64,000 nt of DNA from Mycolicibacterium fallax (GCF_010726955.1 NZ_AP022603.1:3038001-3102000), one strand, 5' to 3'; numbered from the stretch's first letter, positions 1 to 8,735 are shown. The notes: a model not told the origin generated them from the sequence alone. Program-made: numbers and translations.

Positions 1-132
1 CGGGACTGGGTGACCTGGGCGAACGCGGCGGACAGTGAGAGTCGTTGTGCGGTAGCGGAAGTATTCGTTTCTCGGACAGCAGGTTGACTACCGTGGGTTC
101 TCGCTCCGAGGCCGATTCATCGACCTGGCACC

Positions 133-144
133 TAGATTTGACAC
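133..144 (+). promoter_or_regulatory. Leaderless -10 box of the serine recombinase
   Basis: A TAGATT hexamer (133-138) ends six bases before the ATG at 145, and no Shine-Dalgarno sequence is visible. This spacing is that of leaderless transcripts, common in mycobacteria, where transcription starts at the first base of the start codon. Confidence 0.4.
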
Positions 145-723
145 ATGCGAACAGCGGCCTACGTGAGAGTGTCCACGGCCAACCAGACCGTCGAGCAGCA
201 GCGTGACCAGATCCGCGCAGCGGGATACAAGCCCGCTTGCGTGTTCAAGGACAACGCCAGCGGCGCCGCTGGTTCGCCGCGCCCTGGGTGGGATGCGTGC
301 CTTGGTTGGCTTCAGCCCGGCGACCGCCTGGTGGTCGCCGCCGTGGATCGCCTCGGGCGCTCCGTCCACGAGGTGACGAGTGCGCTGCACAGTCTGTCCG
401 AGCGCGGCGTGGTCGTCCACAGCGTGCGCGAGAACGTGGACACGTCAACGGCTATGGGCAAGGTGATGATCGGGATGCTCGCCAGCGTCGCCGCCTTGGA
501 ACTGGAACTCGGGCGGGAGCGCCGGGCCGCGTCCAGGAGCGCCCGCGTGGCGCGGGGGCTGCCCGCGACATGCCCACCCAAACTCAGCGCCGACCAGCAG
601 GCCGAGCTGGTCAAGCTCTACCACGGCGGCACGTCGGTCTCCGACCTCGCAGAGCGGTTCGAGGTGTCGCGCCGTTCGGTGTTCCGCTATGTCCGTCAAG
701 CGAAGCAACGTCTCGTCGCCTGA
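145..723 (+). CDS. Serine recombinase (resolvase/invertase type)
   Basis: A 192-residue protein with the N-terminal catalytic domain of small serine recombinases. The nucleophile is Ser10 in YVRVST, followed by the RLGRS segment near residue 70 and the long dimer helix with the RERR stretch. The C-terminal 50 residues form a Hin-like helix-turn-helix (DLAERFEVSRRSVFRYV). Length is typical for a resolvase or invertase. It would act on paired sites in supercoiled DNA, perhaps resolving multimers of the element or inverting a segment. No paired inverted sites were recognised next to it. Confidence 0.9.
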   Translation: MRTAAYVRVSTANQTVEQQRDQIRAAGYKPACVFKDNASGAAGSPRPGWDACLGWLQPGDRLVVAAVDRLGRSVHEVTSALHSLSERGVVVHSVRENVDTSTAMGKVMIGMLASVAALELELGRERRAASRSARVARGLPATCPPKLSADQQAELVKLYHGGTSVSDLAERFEVSRRSVFRYVRQAKQRLVA

Positions 724-774
724 TCGACTCTCAGGGCACCGTGGCCCGTGCTGGACAGAGCGGGGCGTGGTGCG

Positions 775-1395
775 TCACTGTGGCGCCACGAGGTGGAGCT
801 TGGCCTTGAATTGCGGACACTCCAGCACCGCCCACGGCTGCCGCGCGAGCTGCGGGTTCACCTTCTCGGAGACCGCGAGGCACACGGGGTCGGACGGCTC
901 GTCCAACCCCAAAGCCTCAGCGAGATCGAAAATCCCGCACAGGAGCTGCGGGAACGGCTCGCCGGGGTGCAGATAACCACCGACCGCTGTTCGCGTATGA
1001 CCATCGGTGGTGACGGTGACGCGGCACCACACCCAGCCGTCGTCATCGGTGTAGGGCTCGGGGTCGTAGTCCTCGGGCTCGTCGGGCTCCGGCTCGTCGT
1101 CGGCTAGCCGCTCGATCTTCTGCACCGTGCTGCTCAACCTGGTCTGCACCGCGTCATACGTCCAGTCCCACTCCAGATAGAAGCTCTGACCCACCTTCGG
1201 CCAGGCCCCGATGTTCCAGATGCGCTGCGGTTGGCCGTCGCCGATGAACTGGCCGCGGCCCGCTCCGGGGATGCGGGTGTAGGTCATCCGATCCAAGTCC
1301 CAGATGTGCTGGCTCCCGCGCGTCGTGACGAGCCAGCGCCCGCCCATGCCAGGGCCGAGTTCGGTGACAGTTTCGGGCGTGCCTTCGGTGCTCAT
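775..1395 (-). CDS. Unknown protein with shuffled domains B+C
   Basis: A 206-residue protein of unknown function. Residues 1-95 (domain B, with IWDLDRMTYTRIPG) resemble the whole product of 1894-2208 (VWDLDRRTITRSPG). Residues 118-206 (domain C, from GWVWCRVTVTTDG to the end) resemble the C-terminal half of the 2205-2891 product (GLWCEATITTADG). An acidic stretch (residues 98-117) joins the two. It is divergent from 1517. The start is supported by a TAGCGT box six bases upstream (leaderless). No enzymatic motif is visible. The family seems restricted to this gene cluster in the window. Confidence 0.75.
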   Translation of the reverse strand: MSTEGTPETVTELGPGMGGRWLVTTRGSQHIWDLDRMTYTRIPGAGRGQFIGDGQPQRIWNIGAWPKVGQSFYLEWDWTYDAVQTRLSSTVQKIERLADDEPEPDEPEDYDPEPYTDDDGWVWCRVTVTTDGHTRTAVGGYLHPGEPFPQLLCGIFDLAEALGLDEPSDPVCLAVSEKVNPQLARQPWAVLECPQFKAKLHLVAPQ

Positions 1396-1407
1396 GGGTC
1401 GACGCTA
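1396..1407 (-). promoter_or_regulatory. Leaderless -10 box with GTCGAC
   Basis: Reading leftwards, TAGCGT is followed by CGACCC and the ATG at 1395. The same TAnnGTCGAC-C-ATG layout precedes the genes at 1517 and 12021. Confidence 0.4.
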
Positions 1408-1503
1408 CGGCGTCGGTCGGACACTGGCGACGCCGAGAAATCACGTCCCACCAGCGACGCGGGACGTGACAATTCGGGGCTCCGGCATGTCGGGATGACG
1501 CCG

Positions 1504-1516
1504 TACGGTCGACCGC
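1504..1516 (+). promoter_or_regulatory. Leaderless -10 box with GTCGAC
   Basis: TACGGT (1504-1509) lies seven bases before the ATG at 1517 and overlaps a GTCGAC palindrome. There is no Shine-Dalgarno sequence. Confidence 0.4.
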
Positions 1517-1894
1517 ATGAGCACCATCGACGATCACCCGCTAGCACCGCTGATGCCGTACCGATCCTCAACGTGCATCGGCATCTCGGTGCCGCGCGGC
1601 TGGGAGAAGCTGGTGCTCGATCTGCACGAGAAGCTGATCGCCGTCGATCCCAAGCTGGTCTATCACCAGGTGAAGGAGAAGTACGGCGAGGTGCGCGTTT
1701 ACATCAGCAGCACGGTGCCGGAGACTCGTGACCTGATCCGCGAGGCCGAGCTCAAATCGCGGCGCACCTGTGAGAGCTGCGGCGACGCGGGAATGATGCA
1801 CCAGTCCAATCGCGGCTGGTACCGCACGCTATGTCCGTTGTGCGCGAACGAGTACCAGCAGGGCTACACGCCCGTCCCGACGAAGGGCGAGTGA
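1517..1894 (+). CDS. Unknown zinc-ribbon-like protein (domain A)
   Basis: A 125-residue protein. It starts with a PLAPL motif and a VPRGWEKLVLDLHEKL helix, then a two-Cys-pair motif (CESCG near residue 90 and CPLC near residue 112) that looks like a zinc ribbon. It matches the N-terminal half of the 2205-2891 product (VPRGWVVLVAELHDEL, CSVCG, CPDC), so it is a stand-alone domain A. Its last base overlaps the ATG of the next gene, which indicates translational coupling. Function unknown. Confidence 0.75.
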   Translation: MSTIDDHPLAPLMPYRSSTCIGISVPRGWEKLVLDLHEKLIAVDPKLVYHQVKEKYGEVRVYISSTVPETRDLIREAELKSRRTCESCGDAGMMHQSNRGWYRTLCPLCANEYQQGYTPVPTKGE

Positions 1895-2208
1895 TGAGCA
1901 CCGAGCACGGCGTCGAGACCGCCACCGAGCTCTGCGAACACGACACTGGTGTCTGGTGGGTGCAGACCACTGGCGGCACCGTGCATGTGTGGGATCTCGA
2001 CCGCCGAACCATCACCCGCTCACCTGGGATCGACAGCGAGACAGGCGAGATGCGCTGGGACGGCGAGCCGCGACCGCTGCTGGCCGTGTTCGCCTGGCCG
2101 CGCGTGGGCGAGCAAGCGCTGTTCATTCTTGAGCATCCCGACTACCCAGACCGCATCACGTACCGCACGTGCTCGACCGTCACTCGCATCACGCGGGCGC
2201 CGCGATGA
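1894..2208 (+). CDS. Unknown protein (domain B alone)
   Basis: A 104-residue protein equivalent to the N-terminal half of the 775-1395 product. Shared features are the MSTE start, the TELxxxxxG stretch, the VWDLDR motif, the WPRVG/WPKVG motif and the RxSSTVxxI/RTCSTVTRI end. The ATG overlaps the previous stop and its own stop overlaps the next ATG, so 1517-2891 reads as one operon A, B, A+C. Function unknown. Confidence 0.7.
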   Translation: MSTEHGVETATELCEHDTGVWWVQTTGGTVHVWDLDRRTITRSPGIDSETGEMRWDGEPRPLLAVFAWPRVGEQALFILEHPDYPDRITYRTCSTVTRITRAPR

Positions 2209-2891
2209 ACACCGATGACCCCTTGGCCCCGCTGCGCGCATCCGTCGTCCCCGGCGGTGCCGTCCACGTGCCTCGCGGCTGGGTGGTCTTGGTCGCCGAG
2301 CTGCACGACGAACTCGTGGCGCTCGACCCCACCATCGCGTACCGCTGGGTGAAAGAGAGCTACGGCGGGTTGTGGGCTGATCCCGTCACCGACAACCGCG
2401 AGGTGCGCCTGGCGATCCGACGGTTTGAGCAGGCGTCGTACCGCACCTGCTCTGTCTGCGGGAGCCCCGGCGCGCTCCACGGGAACCCGCGCGGTCGGTA
2501 TCGGGTCTGGTGCCCAGACTGCGCCGCTGGGTGGCGCGGGCGCGGCTACGGACTCGTGCCAGAGACCGTGGGGACGGACAACCCGCACGCCTACGACCGC
2601 TACAGCGCCGACGGCGAGGGGTTGTGGTGCGAGGCGACGATCACCACGGCTGACGGTGAAACTAGAAGCCGCACATCGGATTACCTGTGTCTCGGCCCGC
2701 CTCCCTGGGTGGGCTGCGGCCTAGAGCAGGTGTTCGCCGATCTGGGCCTGCCGTACCTCGATGACGACGCCTACTGCGCTGCGGCTGATGCGATCGAGAG
2801 CCAACTGGCGACGGGCACGACGGCCACGGTGGAGCTTGCGTCTGGCGAGCTGAGGATCGTGCTGGTGGAGCCGCCGAAGGTCGGGGCGTAG
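2205..2891 (+). CDS. Unknown protein with shuffled domains A+C
   Basis: A 228-residue protein. Residues 1-120 are domain A (PLAPL, VPRGW helix, CSVCG and CPDC zinc-ribbon pairs) and residues 140-228 are domain C, which matches the C-terminal half of the 775-1395 product (LCLGPPPW versus LHPGEPFP, then a QLA motif). The start at 2205 (ATGA overlap with the previous stop) is preferred over an upstream in-frame ATG that would overlap the previous gene more deeply. Function unknown; zinc binding is an inference from the Cys pairs. Confidence 0.75.
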   Translation: MNTDDPLAPLRASVVPGGAVHVPRGWVVLVAELHDELVALDPTIAYRWVKESYGGLWADPVTDNREVRLAIRRFEQASYRTCSVCGSPGALHGNPRGRYRVWCPDCAAGWRGRGYGLVPETVGTDNPHAYDRYSADGEGLWCEATITTADGETRSRTSDYLCLGPPPWVGCGLEQVFADLGLPYLDDDAYCAAADAIESQLATGTTATVELASGELRIVLVEPPKVGA

Positions 2892-2917
2892 GGGGTATCG
2901 CACCGACGGATCGACGC

Positions 2918-3379
2918 CTATGCCAGGTTCAGTCCGTCTTCGCTCTCAAACAGGATCTCCACACCTCCACCGCCGCGTGACGGCTCGGACTTGACCAGCG
3001 CGCCGTCGGCGAACAGCTCGTCCACCTGGTGGTTCGACCACTGCTGAAGCGCCTCCCAAAGCTCGGGGTCAGTGCGCTTTCTCATCGACTTGGACAGCGC
3101 CGACAATGCGTCCTCCAGCAGGAAATTCTCGTCCGCGGTGGCGACCATGACTGCGATCTGGTCGGACGCCTGATCCGCCCACGCCCCTTCGCTGGAGAGG
3201 TCTGCCGCCGTAATGCTCTTCTCGACCATCTCGTTGATGAAGGACATGAAGCGGGGATTGTCGGTGATCGTGACCGCCGCCGCCCCTGTGGCCTGGACAC
3301 TCTGGGAGAAGCGTCCGAAGGCGATGTTGGTGACGGTTTTGTTCAGCAGCTTGACGTGTGTGGGGTCCAGTTTGGTCAT
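2918..3379 (-). CDS. Unknown 153-residue helical protein
   Basis: The start is supported by an AAGGA Shine-Dalgarno sequence seven bases upstream of the ATG at 3379. The protein is largely alpha-helical by composition, with no signal peptide and no recognisable catalytic motif. It ends in a Gly-rich turn followed by a short acidic tail. It stands alone, convergent with the 2205-2891 gene and divergent from 3706. Confidence 0.65.
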   Translation of the reverse strand: MTKLDPTHVKLLNKTVTNIAFGRFSQSVQATGAAAVTITDNPRFMSFINEMVEKSITAADLSSEGAWADQASDQIAVMVATADENFLLEDALSALSKSMRKRTDPELWEALQQWSNHQVDELFADGALVKSEPSRGGGGVEILFESEDGLNLA

Positions 3380-3510
3380 GTTTGAGTCCTTCTCGGTTAC
3401 TTGGAGCCCCGACGCTACAGAGACTTCACCACCCCGAATGACACCAATTTTCGGCCTACGCGGCTGTCCGAATCTGCCCGCACAGTCACGCCGACGTGCT
3501 GGATCGTCAT

Positions 3511-3612
3511 GTGCCAGCAGTCGCTATTGCTGGCTTGCTGGCATGGCCGTTCTTTGAGTCTTTGAGCACCGCGGCTCGCACCGAAGGATGTGGAGAGTGG
3601 TGCCCGGGCCAC
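3511..3612. repeat. Dispersed intergenic repeat, copy 1
   Basis: This is the main content of the 326-base gap 3380-3705. It has TGCCAGCA (3512-3519) and the inverted TGCTGGCA (3536-3543), a TTGCTGGCATGG block, then GAGC-6 bases-GCTC (3564-3577) and GGAGAGTGG (3592-3600). The same order of blocks recurs at 6514-6616 and, less well, at 10463-10546. No gene was recognised in the gap. Confidence 0.5.
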
Positions 3613-3705
3613 CGTGCCGCCTGGGCCGATCTCTGAAACTTCTGCATCGGGGCGCTTGCTGCGCGGTTTACGGTGGGCTCACACCAAAACGGAGGGGAGC
3701 ACGTC

Positions 3706-4038
3706 ATGGGGAAACGAACTGGAGCCACGATCTTGGCCGCCGTAGCAGCGGGGGCAACGCTGTCCATCGGCGGCGCGGGCATAGCCCAGGCGTCGGTCGT
3801 GCAGTGCGGCAGCGCCAACGGCTACAGCGTGTCCGCAGAGTCCGCCACCACCTCGTGCGAGTTCGCGTTGAGCGTGGCGCGGAAGTTCCCCGCCGGGTTC
3901 ACCGGGCAGAACACGTCGGTCACCGCCACCAGCCCCGTCACAGGCAAGGCATACGAGGTGGCGTGCAGCCGCCTGTACCAACGCACCATCGAGTGCACGA
4001 CCTTCAGCACAGGAGTGCAGATTTTCCTGAACTCGTGA
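3706..4038 (+). CDS. Small secreted protein
   Basis: A 110-residue protein with a Sec signal peptide (KR at residues 3-4, hydrophobic core, cleavage after AQA near residue 29). The mature part of about 80 residues has four Cys that could form two disulfides. The ATG at 3706 follows a GGAGGGGAG ribosome site. The stop overlaps the GTG of the lipoprotein gene, so the two are coupled. It resembles many small exported mycobacterial proteins of unknown function. Confidence 0.7.
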   Translation: MGKRTGATILAAVAAGATLSIGGAGIAQASVVQCGSANGYSVSAESATTSCEFALSVARKFPAGFTGQNTSVTATSPVTGKAYEVACSRLYQRTIECTTFSTGVQIFLNS

Positions 4039-5249
4039 GCGCACCAGGCTGGCTGTCGGCATTGACGTGTGCGGCGGCGCTTCTCGCTGGATGTTCGACC
4101 ACGATGCCGGGTGAAGCCCAGCGCGACCCGAGCGTTTCCGCTGACGCCGCAGTGCCCGCCTTGCTCAACCCAGGCGGATACCCCACCGCGCCGCGAACGC
4201 AGTTGGGCGCGGCGGGCGAACGCGGCGGGCAGATGGAAGCGCACCGGATGTTCGACGCGCTGGTGCTGCCGTTCCAAATCGAACCGACCCTGACCACGAA
4301 CTGGGACACAGGCCTCTACAAGAACGCGCGCGCCACCAAAATGGGCATGGCCTCGCCGATCTCCGAAGCCGTGGGCGACCACGGGTTCGTGGTCGGAATC
4401 CAGGTCACTGGAATCGCGGGAGCGGACCCGCGTATCGCCGACCTGTCTCTGAGCAACGGATGGCTGCGCTTCCCCGACGACGCGAAGGCCACCGCCGCAG
4501 TCGCGGATATGGCGACCCGAGCCAAGACGGTCAGCCTGCCGATGGACCTCACTGGCAAGCCGAGCGCCACGCAGCCCGTCGCCGTGCCGAGACACCCGGG
4601 GACCGCGGCGGTCACGTTCACCACCGACCCCAGGGCAGTGCATGTGCTCGCGTTCACCGCCCGCGGCCCGTACGTGCTGACCCAGCATGCGTGGTCCACG
4701 CGTGACGGCGTGGACGCCGCCGAGCTGGTCGCAAAGACCCTTGACGAGCAGATCCCCCTGGTCGACAGCTTCGTCCCGACGGCCATCGACGCGCTGGCTT
4801 CACTGCCGCTGGACCCCACCGGCATGGTTGCCCGCACGATGGAACCGCCCGAGGACTATGGCCGCACGGTGGAAAAGGGCAGCTACGGCCCACACGGCGG
4901 GCTTGCGCAATTCCAGTATCCCGCCCCACTGGAACCGATATTCACCGCCGCCGGAGTGACGACGGTGACGCTCGGCGAGACCGTCACGTACAAGGTCCGC
5001 GACGCGGACGCCGCGATCACGATGGCCTCGGCACTCGCCGCCGTGGAGAACCCGTACCGCGAATACGAGCCGAGCGATTCCGTGCCTGGTCTGCCTGGAT
5101 CGCACTGCCGAGTGTTCCGCTCCTCGACGTTGAGGGATTACTCCTGCACAGCCGCGGCGGGCGATGTCGTGTTCGGCTATTCGGGCGCGCAGGAAGACCA
5201 GGTGCACCAGGTGATGTCTGCGCAATACCTCATATTGGAGGCCAAATGA
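4035..5249 (+). CDS. DUF7373-like lipoprotein
   Basis: A 404-residue protein starting at a GTG that overlaps the upstream stop. It has a short signal sequence with the lipobox LAGC (Cys near residue 18), so it should be acylated and held on the outer face of the membrane. The size and the layout (two similar halves with TFTTDPRAVH near the middle and Cys residues near the C-terminus) fit mycobacterial DUF7373 lipoproteins. It is coupled to the secreted protein before it and to the membrane propeller protein after it. Its role is unknown; this is a cell-surface operon of the element. Confidence 0.75.
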   Translation: MSAPGWLSALTCAAALLAGCSTTMPGEAQRDPSVSADAAVPALLNPGGYPTAPRTQLGAAGERGGQMEAHRMFDALVLPFQIEPTLTTNWDTGLYKNARATKMGMASPISEAVGDHGFVVGIQVTGIAGADPRIADLSLSNGWLRFPDDAKATAAVADMATRAKTVSLPMDLTGKPSATQPVAVPRHPGTAAVTFTTDPRAVHVLAFTARGPYVLTQHAWSTRDGVDAAELVAKTLDEQIPLVDSFVPTAIDALASLPLDPTGMVARTMEPPEDYGRTVEKGSYGPHGGLAQFQYPAPLEPIFTAAGVTTVTLGETVTYKVRDADAAITMASALAAVENPYREYEPSDSVPGLPGSHCRVFRSSTLRDYSCTAAAGDVVFGYSGAQEDQVHQVMSAQYLILEAK

Positions 5250-6448
5250 CGTACTGGGATTCATCCGGCCAAGGGCAGCGAGGCTGGCCTGGTGATCCGT
5301 TCGGCGGCGCGCCCGACGCTCCACCCGTGACCTACGGGAATCAGCCCGCCCCCACCTTCCACGGCGGTCAACCCGTCCCCACGCCGCCCGCCGGACCGAC
5401 GAACCCCCTCGCGGTCCTGTCGGTGGTTTTCGCGTTCGTTGCGCCTCCTGCGGGGATCGCGCTCGGCCACGTCGCGCTGTGGCAGATCAAGAAACACAAC
5501 CAGCCGGGGAGACAGCTCGCACTCATCGGCACCGTCCTGTCCTACGTGATGACGGTTCTGCTGATCGTCGCTCTGGTGGTGTGGCTGCTGATGAGCCGCG
5601 ACGAGCCCACACCAGCAGCCGCGCCCACCAGCACCACCGCGCCTTCGGCTGCACCGCCGACCACCACCACCTCGACTGCCCCGACCGGGCCGCTGGCATG
5701 GGGCACGCCCGAGCAGATCCTCACCGAGGAGCAAGACGATGTGGCCGTCGGCCTGGATGGGAGCGTCTACCTCGCCGACCAGGATCGAGGGGTGATCCGA
5801 TACGACCCCGCGTCCGGCACCCGCGAGACGCTGCCGTTCAGGTCGGGCGTCCATAGTGTCGCCGTGGACCAGTCGGGCAACGTCTACGGCTGCGGTGGAG
5901 ACGTGTGGAAATTGACGAAGGGTTCGTCCACGCCAGAGAAGCTGCCGTTCACCTCGCTGGAATCCTGCAAGGACGTGTCCGTCGACGCGGCGGGCAATGT
6001 GTACGCGGCGTCCATCTTCGGCGCGCACCAGGTGTTCAAGCTCGACGCGGCGTCGGGCTCGGCGACTGTCCTGCCGCTCACTGGGTCGCAGGAACCGACC
6101 GCCATCGAGGCCGACGCGGAGGGGAACCTCTACGTCGTCAACACCCCGCCCAGCTTGATCGGTTCTTCGACACTGAGGCTGGACGCCGCAACCGGCGAGC
6201 AGACAACCGTGGACATCCCCAAAGGCAGCATCAAAGGGATAGCCACGGATTCCAGCGGCAACCTGTACCGGGCGGCGAATCCATGGCAGTTGTACATGCG
6301 GGACGCCGCGACGGGCGCTGTGAAACTCATCCTCGACGACCCGCGCAACTCAGCGTCCAGGTTCGACTGTAAGGGTATGGCGACCGACTCCCAAGGCAAC
6401 CTTTATTGTGTGGGCCTGAATGGGCTCTGGAAGGTACCTCGCAAGTAG
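5246..6448 (+). CDS. DUF4190-like membrane protein with NHL-type propeller
   Basis: A 400-residue protein. A Pro/Gly-rich cytosolic N-terminus (residues 1-50) is followed by two membrane helices in a DUF4190-like arrangement (about 53-78 and 94-115), a Thr/Pro/Ala linker, and then a beta-propeller of about 250 residues with repeats of the type VAVDQSGNVYGCG, IEADAEGNLYVVN and MATDSQGNLYCVG. Such NHL repeats form the external sensor domain of mycobacterial PknD. No kinase domain is present. It overlaps the lipoprotein gene by four bases. Likely a surface binding or sensing protein. Confidence 0.8.
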   Translation: MTYWDSSGQGQRGWPGDPFGGAPDAPPVTYGNQPAPTFHGGQPVPTPPAGPTNPLAVLSVVFAFVAPPAGIALGHVALWQIKKHNQPGRQLALIGTVLSYVMTVLLIVALVVWLLMSRDEPTPAAAPTSTTAPSAAPPTTTTSTAPTGPLAWGTPEQILTEEQDDVAVGLDGSVYLADQDRGVIRYDPASGTRETLPFRSGVHSVAVDQSGNVYGCGGDVWKLTKGSSTPEKLPFTSLESCKDVSVDAAGNVYAASIFGAHQVFKLDAASGSATVLPLTGSQEPTAIEADAEGNLYVVNTPPSLIGSSTLRLDAATGEQTTVDIPKGSIKGIATDSSGNLYRAANPWQLYMRDAATGAVKLILDDPRNSASRFDCKGMATDSQGNLYCVGLNGLWKVPRK

Positions 6449-6513
6449 TCCAGAACCGTCACCTTCCCATTCCCTGGCGACTGCGGCGCGGGGCACGGCT
6501 ACCAGGCAGCGGA

Positions 6514-6616
6514 CCCATGCCAGCTTGCCAGCACCCGCTGACTTGCTGGCATGGGTTTCGTCGCGGCGAGCAGATGAGCACTGGGGCTCGCGGGTGGGTG
6601 ATGGAGAGTGGTGCGG
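6514..6616. repeat. Dispersed intergenic repeat, copy 2, with long palindrome
   Basis: CCCATGCCAGC (6514-6524) and GCTGGCATGGG (6545-6555) are perfect 11-base inverted arms. They are followed by GAGC-6 bases-GCTC (6576-6589) and GGAGAGTGG (6603-6611), the same blocks as at 3511-3612. It lies between the convergent genes ending at 6448 and 6619, so the palindrome could also terminate transcription from both sides. Confidence 0.55.
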
Positions 6617-6618
6617 GG

Positions 6619-7791
6619 CTATCGCCTCGACACGAGGTGCGGGTTCTCGCGCGCTTCGATCTCGGCTCGGGTTGGGCCGAACAGCACGTCATCGAACCTC
6701 GGGTCACCGCTGCCGATCAGCCCGCCGTCAAACGAGTTCTCATCGTCCACAGTGCCGAGCAAGTTCGGATCAGAGGTCAACACCTCGGGGCGATCACCGC
6801 TGCGACCACGCCCGCTGGGCTGTCCACCGAGACCGCCCATCATCCCTGGCATCATGCCCGTGCCGCCCATGCGGCCCTGGTTTGACGCAACGGTGGAGTC
6901 GCCGATACGGGCGGTCTGGCCGAGCATGTTCTGCCCTGCACCGCTGACATCGCCCTTGGTGACACCGTGGATCACGGAGCCGCGATCAGCGCTCGGGCTG
7001 GTGCCAGGAGTCGTTTCGGGAGTCTCGCGGCCTGGCCGCTCACGCACGCCGTCCTTGTCTCCGATGGTGGACTTCGGCTTCGTCGCCGGGGGTGTCCACG
7101 CGGCGGTCGGGGTGATCCCCGGAGTTGTGTTGGTCGGCGCGCTGGTGGCCGTCGGCTGCGGGGCCTGTGCGGCGGTCATCAGGGGAACTCCCGTGCTGGC
7201 GTTCGGGGTGTTGGCCGAGGACAGGCGGGTTCCCGCTGGGGTCTCCTTGTCCTCGGTTCCCCACGGAGGTTCGCCATCGGTGCCGATCCCGTTGGGGCCG
7301 TAGGTGTTGGGAGGACCGCTGGGCGCAGTCGGCGAGGCGGTGTAGCCAGACTCGGGGACCGACGGCCACTGGGTTGTGGCGGTGTCCCGCGCGTGCTGTT
7401 TGATCGCCGCGTCGCGATCCTCTCGGAGGAATCCAGCGCGGTTGATGATCGCCTGGTCGCCCTGTCGCGGCTGGGCGTACTTCTGCTGGAGGCGCACACG
7501 CTCAGCGGCGTGCTCGGCTTCCTTCACTTCTCCTTCGCTGGGTGCGGCGGCGAGCGCGCGGTCGAACTGATCCTGTACGCCAGCCACTTTCGCGGTCGTG
7601 TACGCCGAGTCGCTGATCCTCTCAGCCGCGTTCTTCATCGCTGTCAGCTCGCTGATGTGGTCATCGAGGACGCCGCCGGACTGGCCTGCCAGCAGCGTTG
7701 CCGGGGTCAGCGCGGAGGCTTCGGTGAGCAGCGACTCGGCCCATGACGACCAGCCGGTGGCCTGGGTGGCGTACGGGTAGACGGCGGTCAT
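6619..7791 (-). CDS. Helical/Pro-rich protein, YPYATQ family, paralogue 2
   Basis: A 390-residue protein of unknown function. Residues 1-145 are helical and match the N-terminus of the 8732-10039 product (shared YPYATQ, GWSS, the PATLL-GQ-GG segment and GVQDxFDRxL). Then comes a long Pro/Thr/Ser/Ala-rich disordered region, a Gly/Met-rich patch (MMPGMMGGLGG near residue 322), and a tail with FDDVLFGPTRAEIE. This head-plus-disordered-tail shape recalls ESX-exported proteins such as EspB, but no WXG or YxxxD/E signal is certain. It is the last gene of a leftward operon. Confidence 0.7.
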   Translation of the reverse strand: MTAVYPYATQATGWSSWAESLLTEASALTPATLLAGQSGGVLDDHISELTAMKNAAERISDSAYTTAKVAGVQDQFDRALAAAPSEGEVKEAEHAAERVRLQQKYAQPRQGDQAIINRAGFLREDRDAAIKQHARDTATTQWPSVPESGYTASPTAPSGPPNTYGPNGIGTDGEPPWGTEDKETPAGTRLSSANTPNASTGVPLMTAAQAPQPTATSAPTNTTPGITPTAAWTPPATKPKSTIGDKDGVRERPGRETPETTPGTSPSADRGSVIHGVTKGDVSGAGQNMLGQTARIGDSTVASNQGRMGGTGMMPGMMGGLGGQPSGRGRSGDRPEVLTSDPNLLGTVDDENSFDGGLIGSGDPRFDDVLFGPTRAEIEARENPHLVSRR

Positions 7792-7800
7792 CGGATCACC

Positions 7801-8499
7801 TCATGAATAGTTCGAGAAGCAGGTGGTTGGGTCTGTGAGCCGCATCCCCGCATTGAAAGCGTCTGTGCGCGTCGGGTTCCGTCCGATGGTCGTGAGCGGC
7901 AGCGCGGCGGTCACCTCGGCGGGGTCGAACTCCCGCGCGTTGACGTAGAACCCGCTCAAGCAGTCCGCTGACAACTCGATCCCCTTGACGCCGTTGCGAA
8001 TCGGGCCTGATGCGCCGCCCACGAACTCCCCGGCGTAGCGCTGGATCGCGTGTCCGTATTCATGTGATAGGACGAGGGTCGCGGCCATCGGGCCGTGCGG
8101 CTGCGACAGCAACTCGGCCATCTTCGGCTCGGAATAGACGACCTGTCCCGTGTACGAGTCGCCGCACATAGCTGCGGTGGAGTTCTCGAAGTCGCCGCCG
8201 CTGCACGTCGGAGCGTCGGGATCGGAAACCAACGTGACACCAGTGTCCACGTTGGCGTCGCTGGTCTCCCAGTACGCCTTCACGTCCGCGAATATCGCGG
8301 CGGGTGTGGAGAACGGCTGCATCCCTGCGGGCGCGGTGGTGGTCGTGCTCGTCGTCGTGGTCGCCGAGGACGACGTGCTGGTGATCGTGGATCGCGGCGT
8401 GCCCGGTGCGGGGGTGCCGCCCGTGGTGGTCGAGCAGCCAGACACGATCAGCGCCGCCGCCGTGGCGGCGACCAGGGGACGTAGACCTCGGGCGTTCAT
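7801..8499 (-). CDS. Lipoprotein zinc metallopeptidase (HExxH)
   Basis: A 232-residue lipoprotein. The chosen start at 8499 gives a signal peptide with the lipobox SGC followed by a Thr/Ser linker. The zinc motif HEYGH sits near residue 140 and a downstream Glu/Asp-rich helix (ELSADCLSGFYVNA) could give the third ligand, as in neutral zinc metallopeptidases of the YpfJ/PF04228 type. It would act outside the membrane. The ATG overlaps the stop of the small lipoprotein gene. It lies between two secreted-like paralogues, so processing of these or of the cell envelope is a reasonable guess. Confidence 0.75.
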   Translation of the reverse strand: MNARGLRPLVAATAAALIVSGCSTTTGGTPAPGTPRSTITSTSSSATTTTSTTTTAPAGMQPFSTPAAIFADVKAYWETSDANVDTGVTLVSDPDAPTCSGGDFENSTAAMCGDSYTGQVVYSEPKMAELLSQPHGPMAATLVLSHEYGHAIQRYAGEFVGGASGPIRNGVKGIELSADCLSGFYVNAREFDPAEVTAALPLTTIGRNPTRTDAFNAGMRLTDPTTCFSNYS

Positions 8500-8735
8500 C
8501 GGGTGGCTCCTACCTGCGAGGTCACGATTTCGGGCAGCTCGCGGACGCGCGCGGGAGGAGTCCACGGCGGTGGATCGGGGAGCACCAAGCGGGCCTTGGT
8601 AGAGCCAGGGATGGCGCTGGGCGGCACGCCAGGAGGCGCCGTGGCTTCACCCGCGATGGCGGTCGAGCAGCCAGACACGAACAGTCCAGCGACGGCGAGC
8701 GCGGCGGAGAGGGGTCGTAGACCCGTGCGGATCAT
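8496..8735 (-). CDS. Small lipoprotein
   Basis: A 79-residue protein. A signal peptide (RTGLRPLSAALAVAGLFVSG) ends in Cys23 of SGC, followed by a Pro-rich mature part of about 55 residues. Its signal peptide resembles that of the next gene in the operon (GLRPLVAAT...VSGCS), which suggests duplication of the export signal. Four-base overlaps on both sides place it in the 10278-6619 operon. Function unknown. Confidence 0.65.
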   Translation of the reverse strand: MIRTGLRPLSAALAVAGLFVSGCSTAIAGEATAPPGVPPSAIPGSTKARLVLPDPPPWTPPARVRELPEIVTSQVGATR

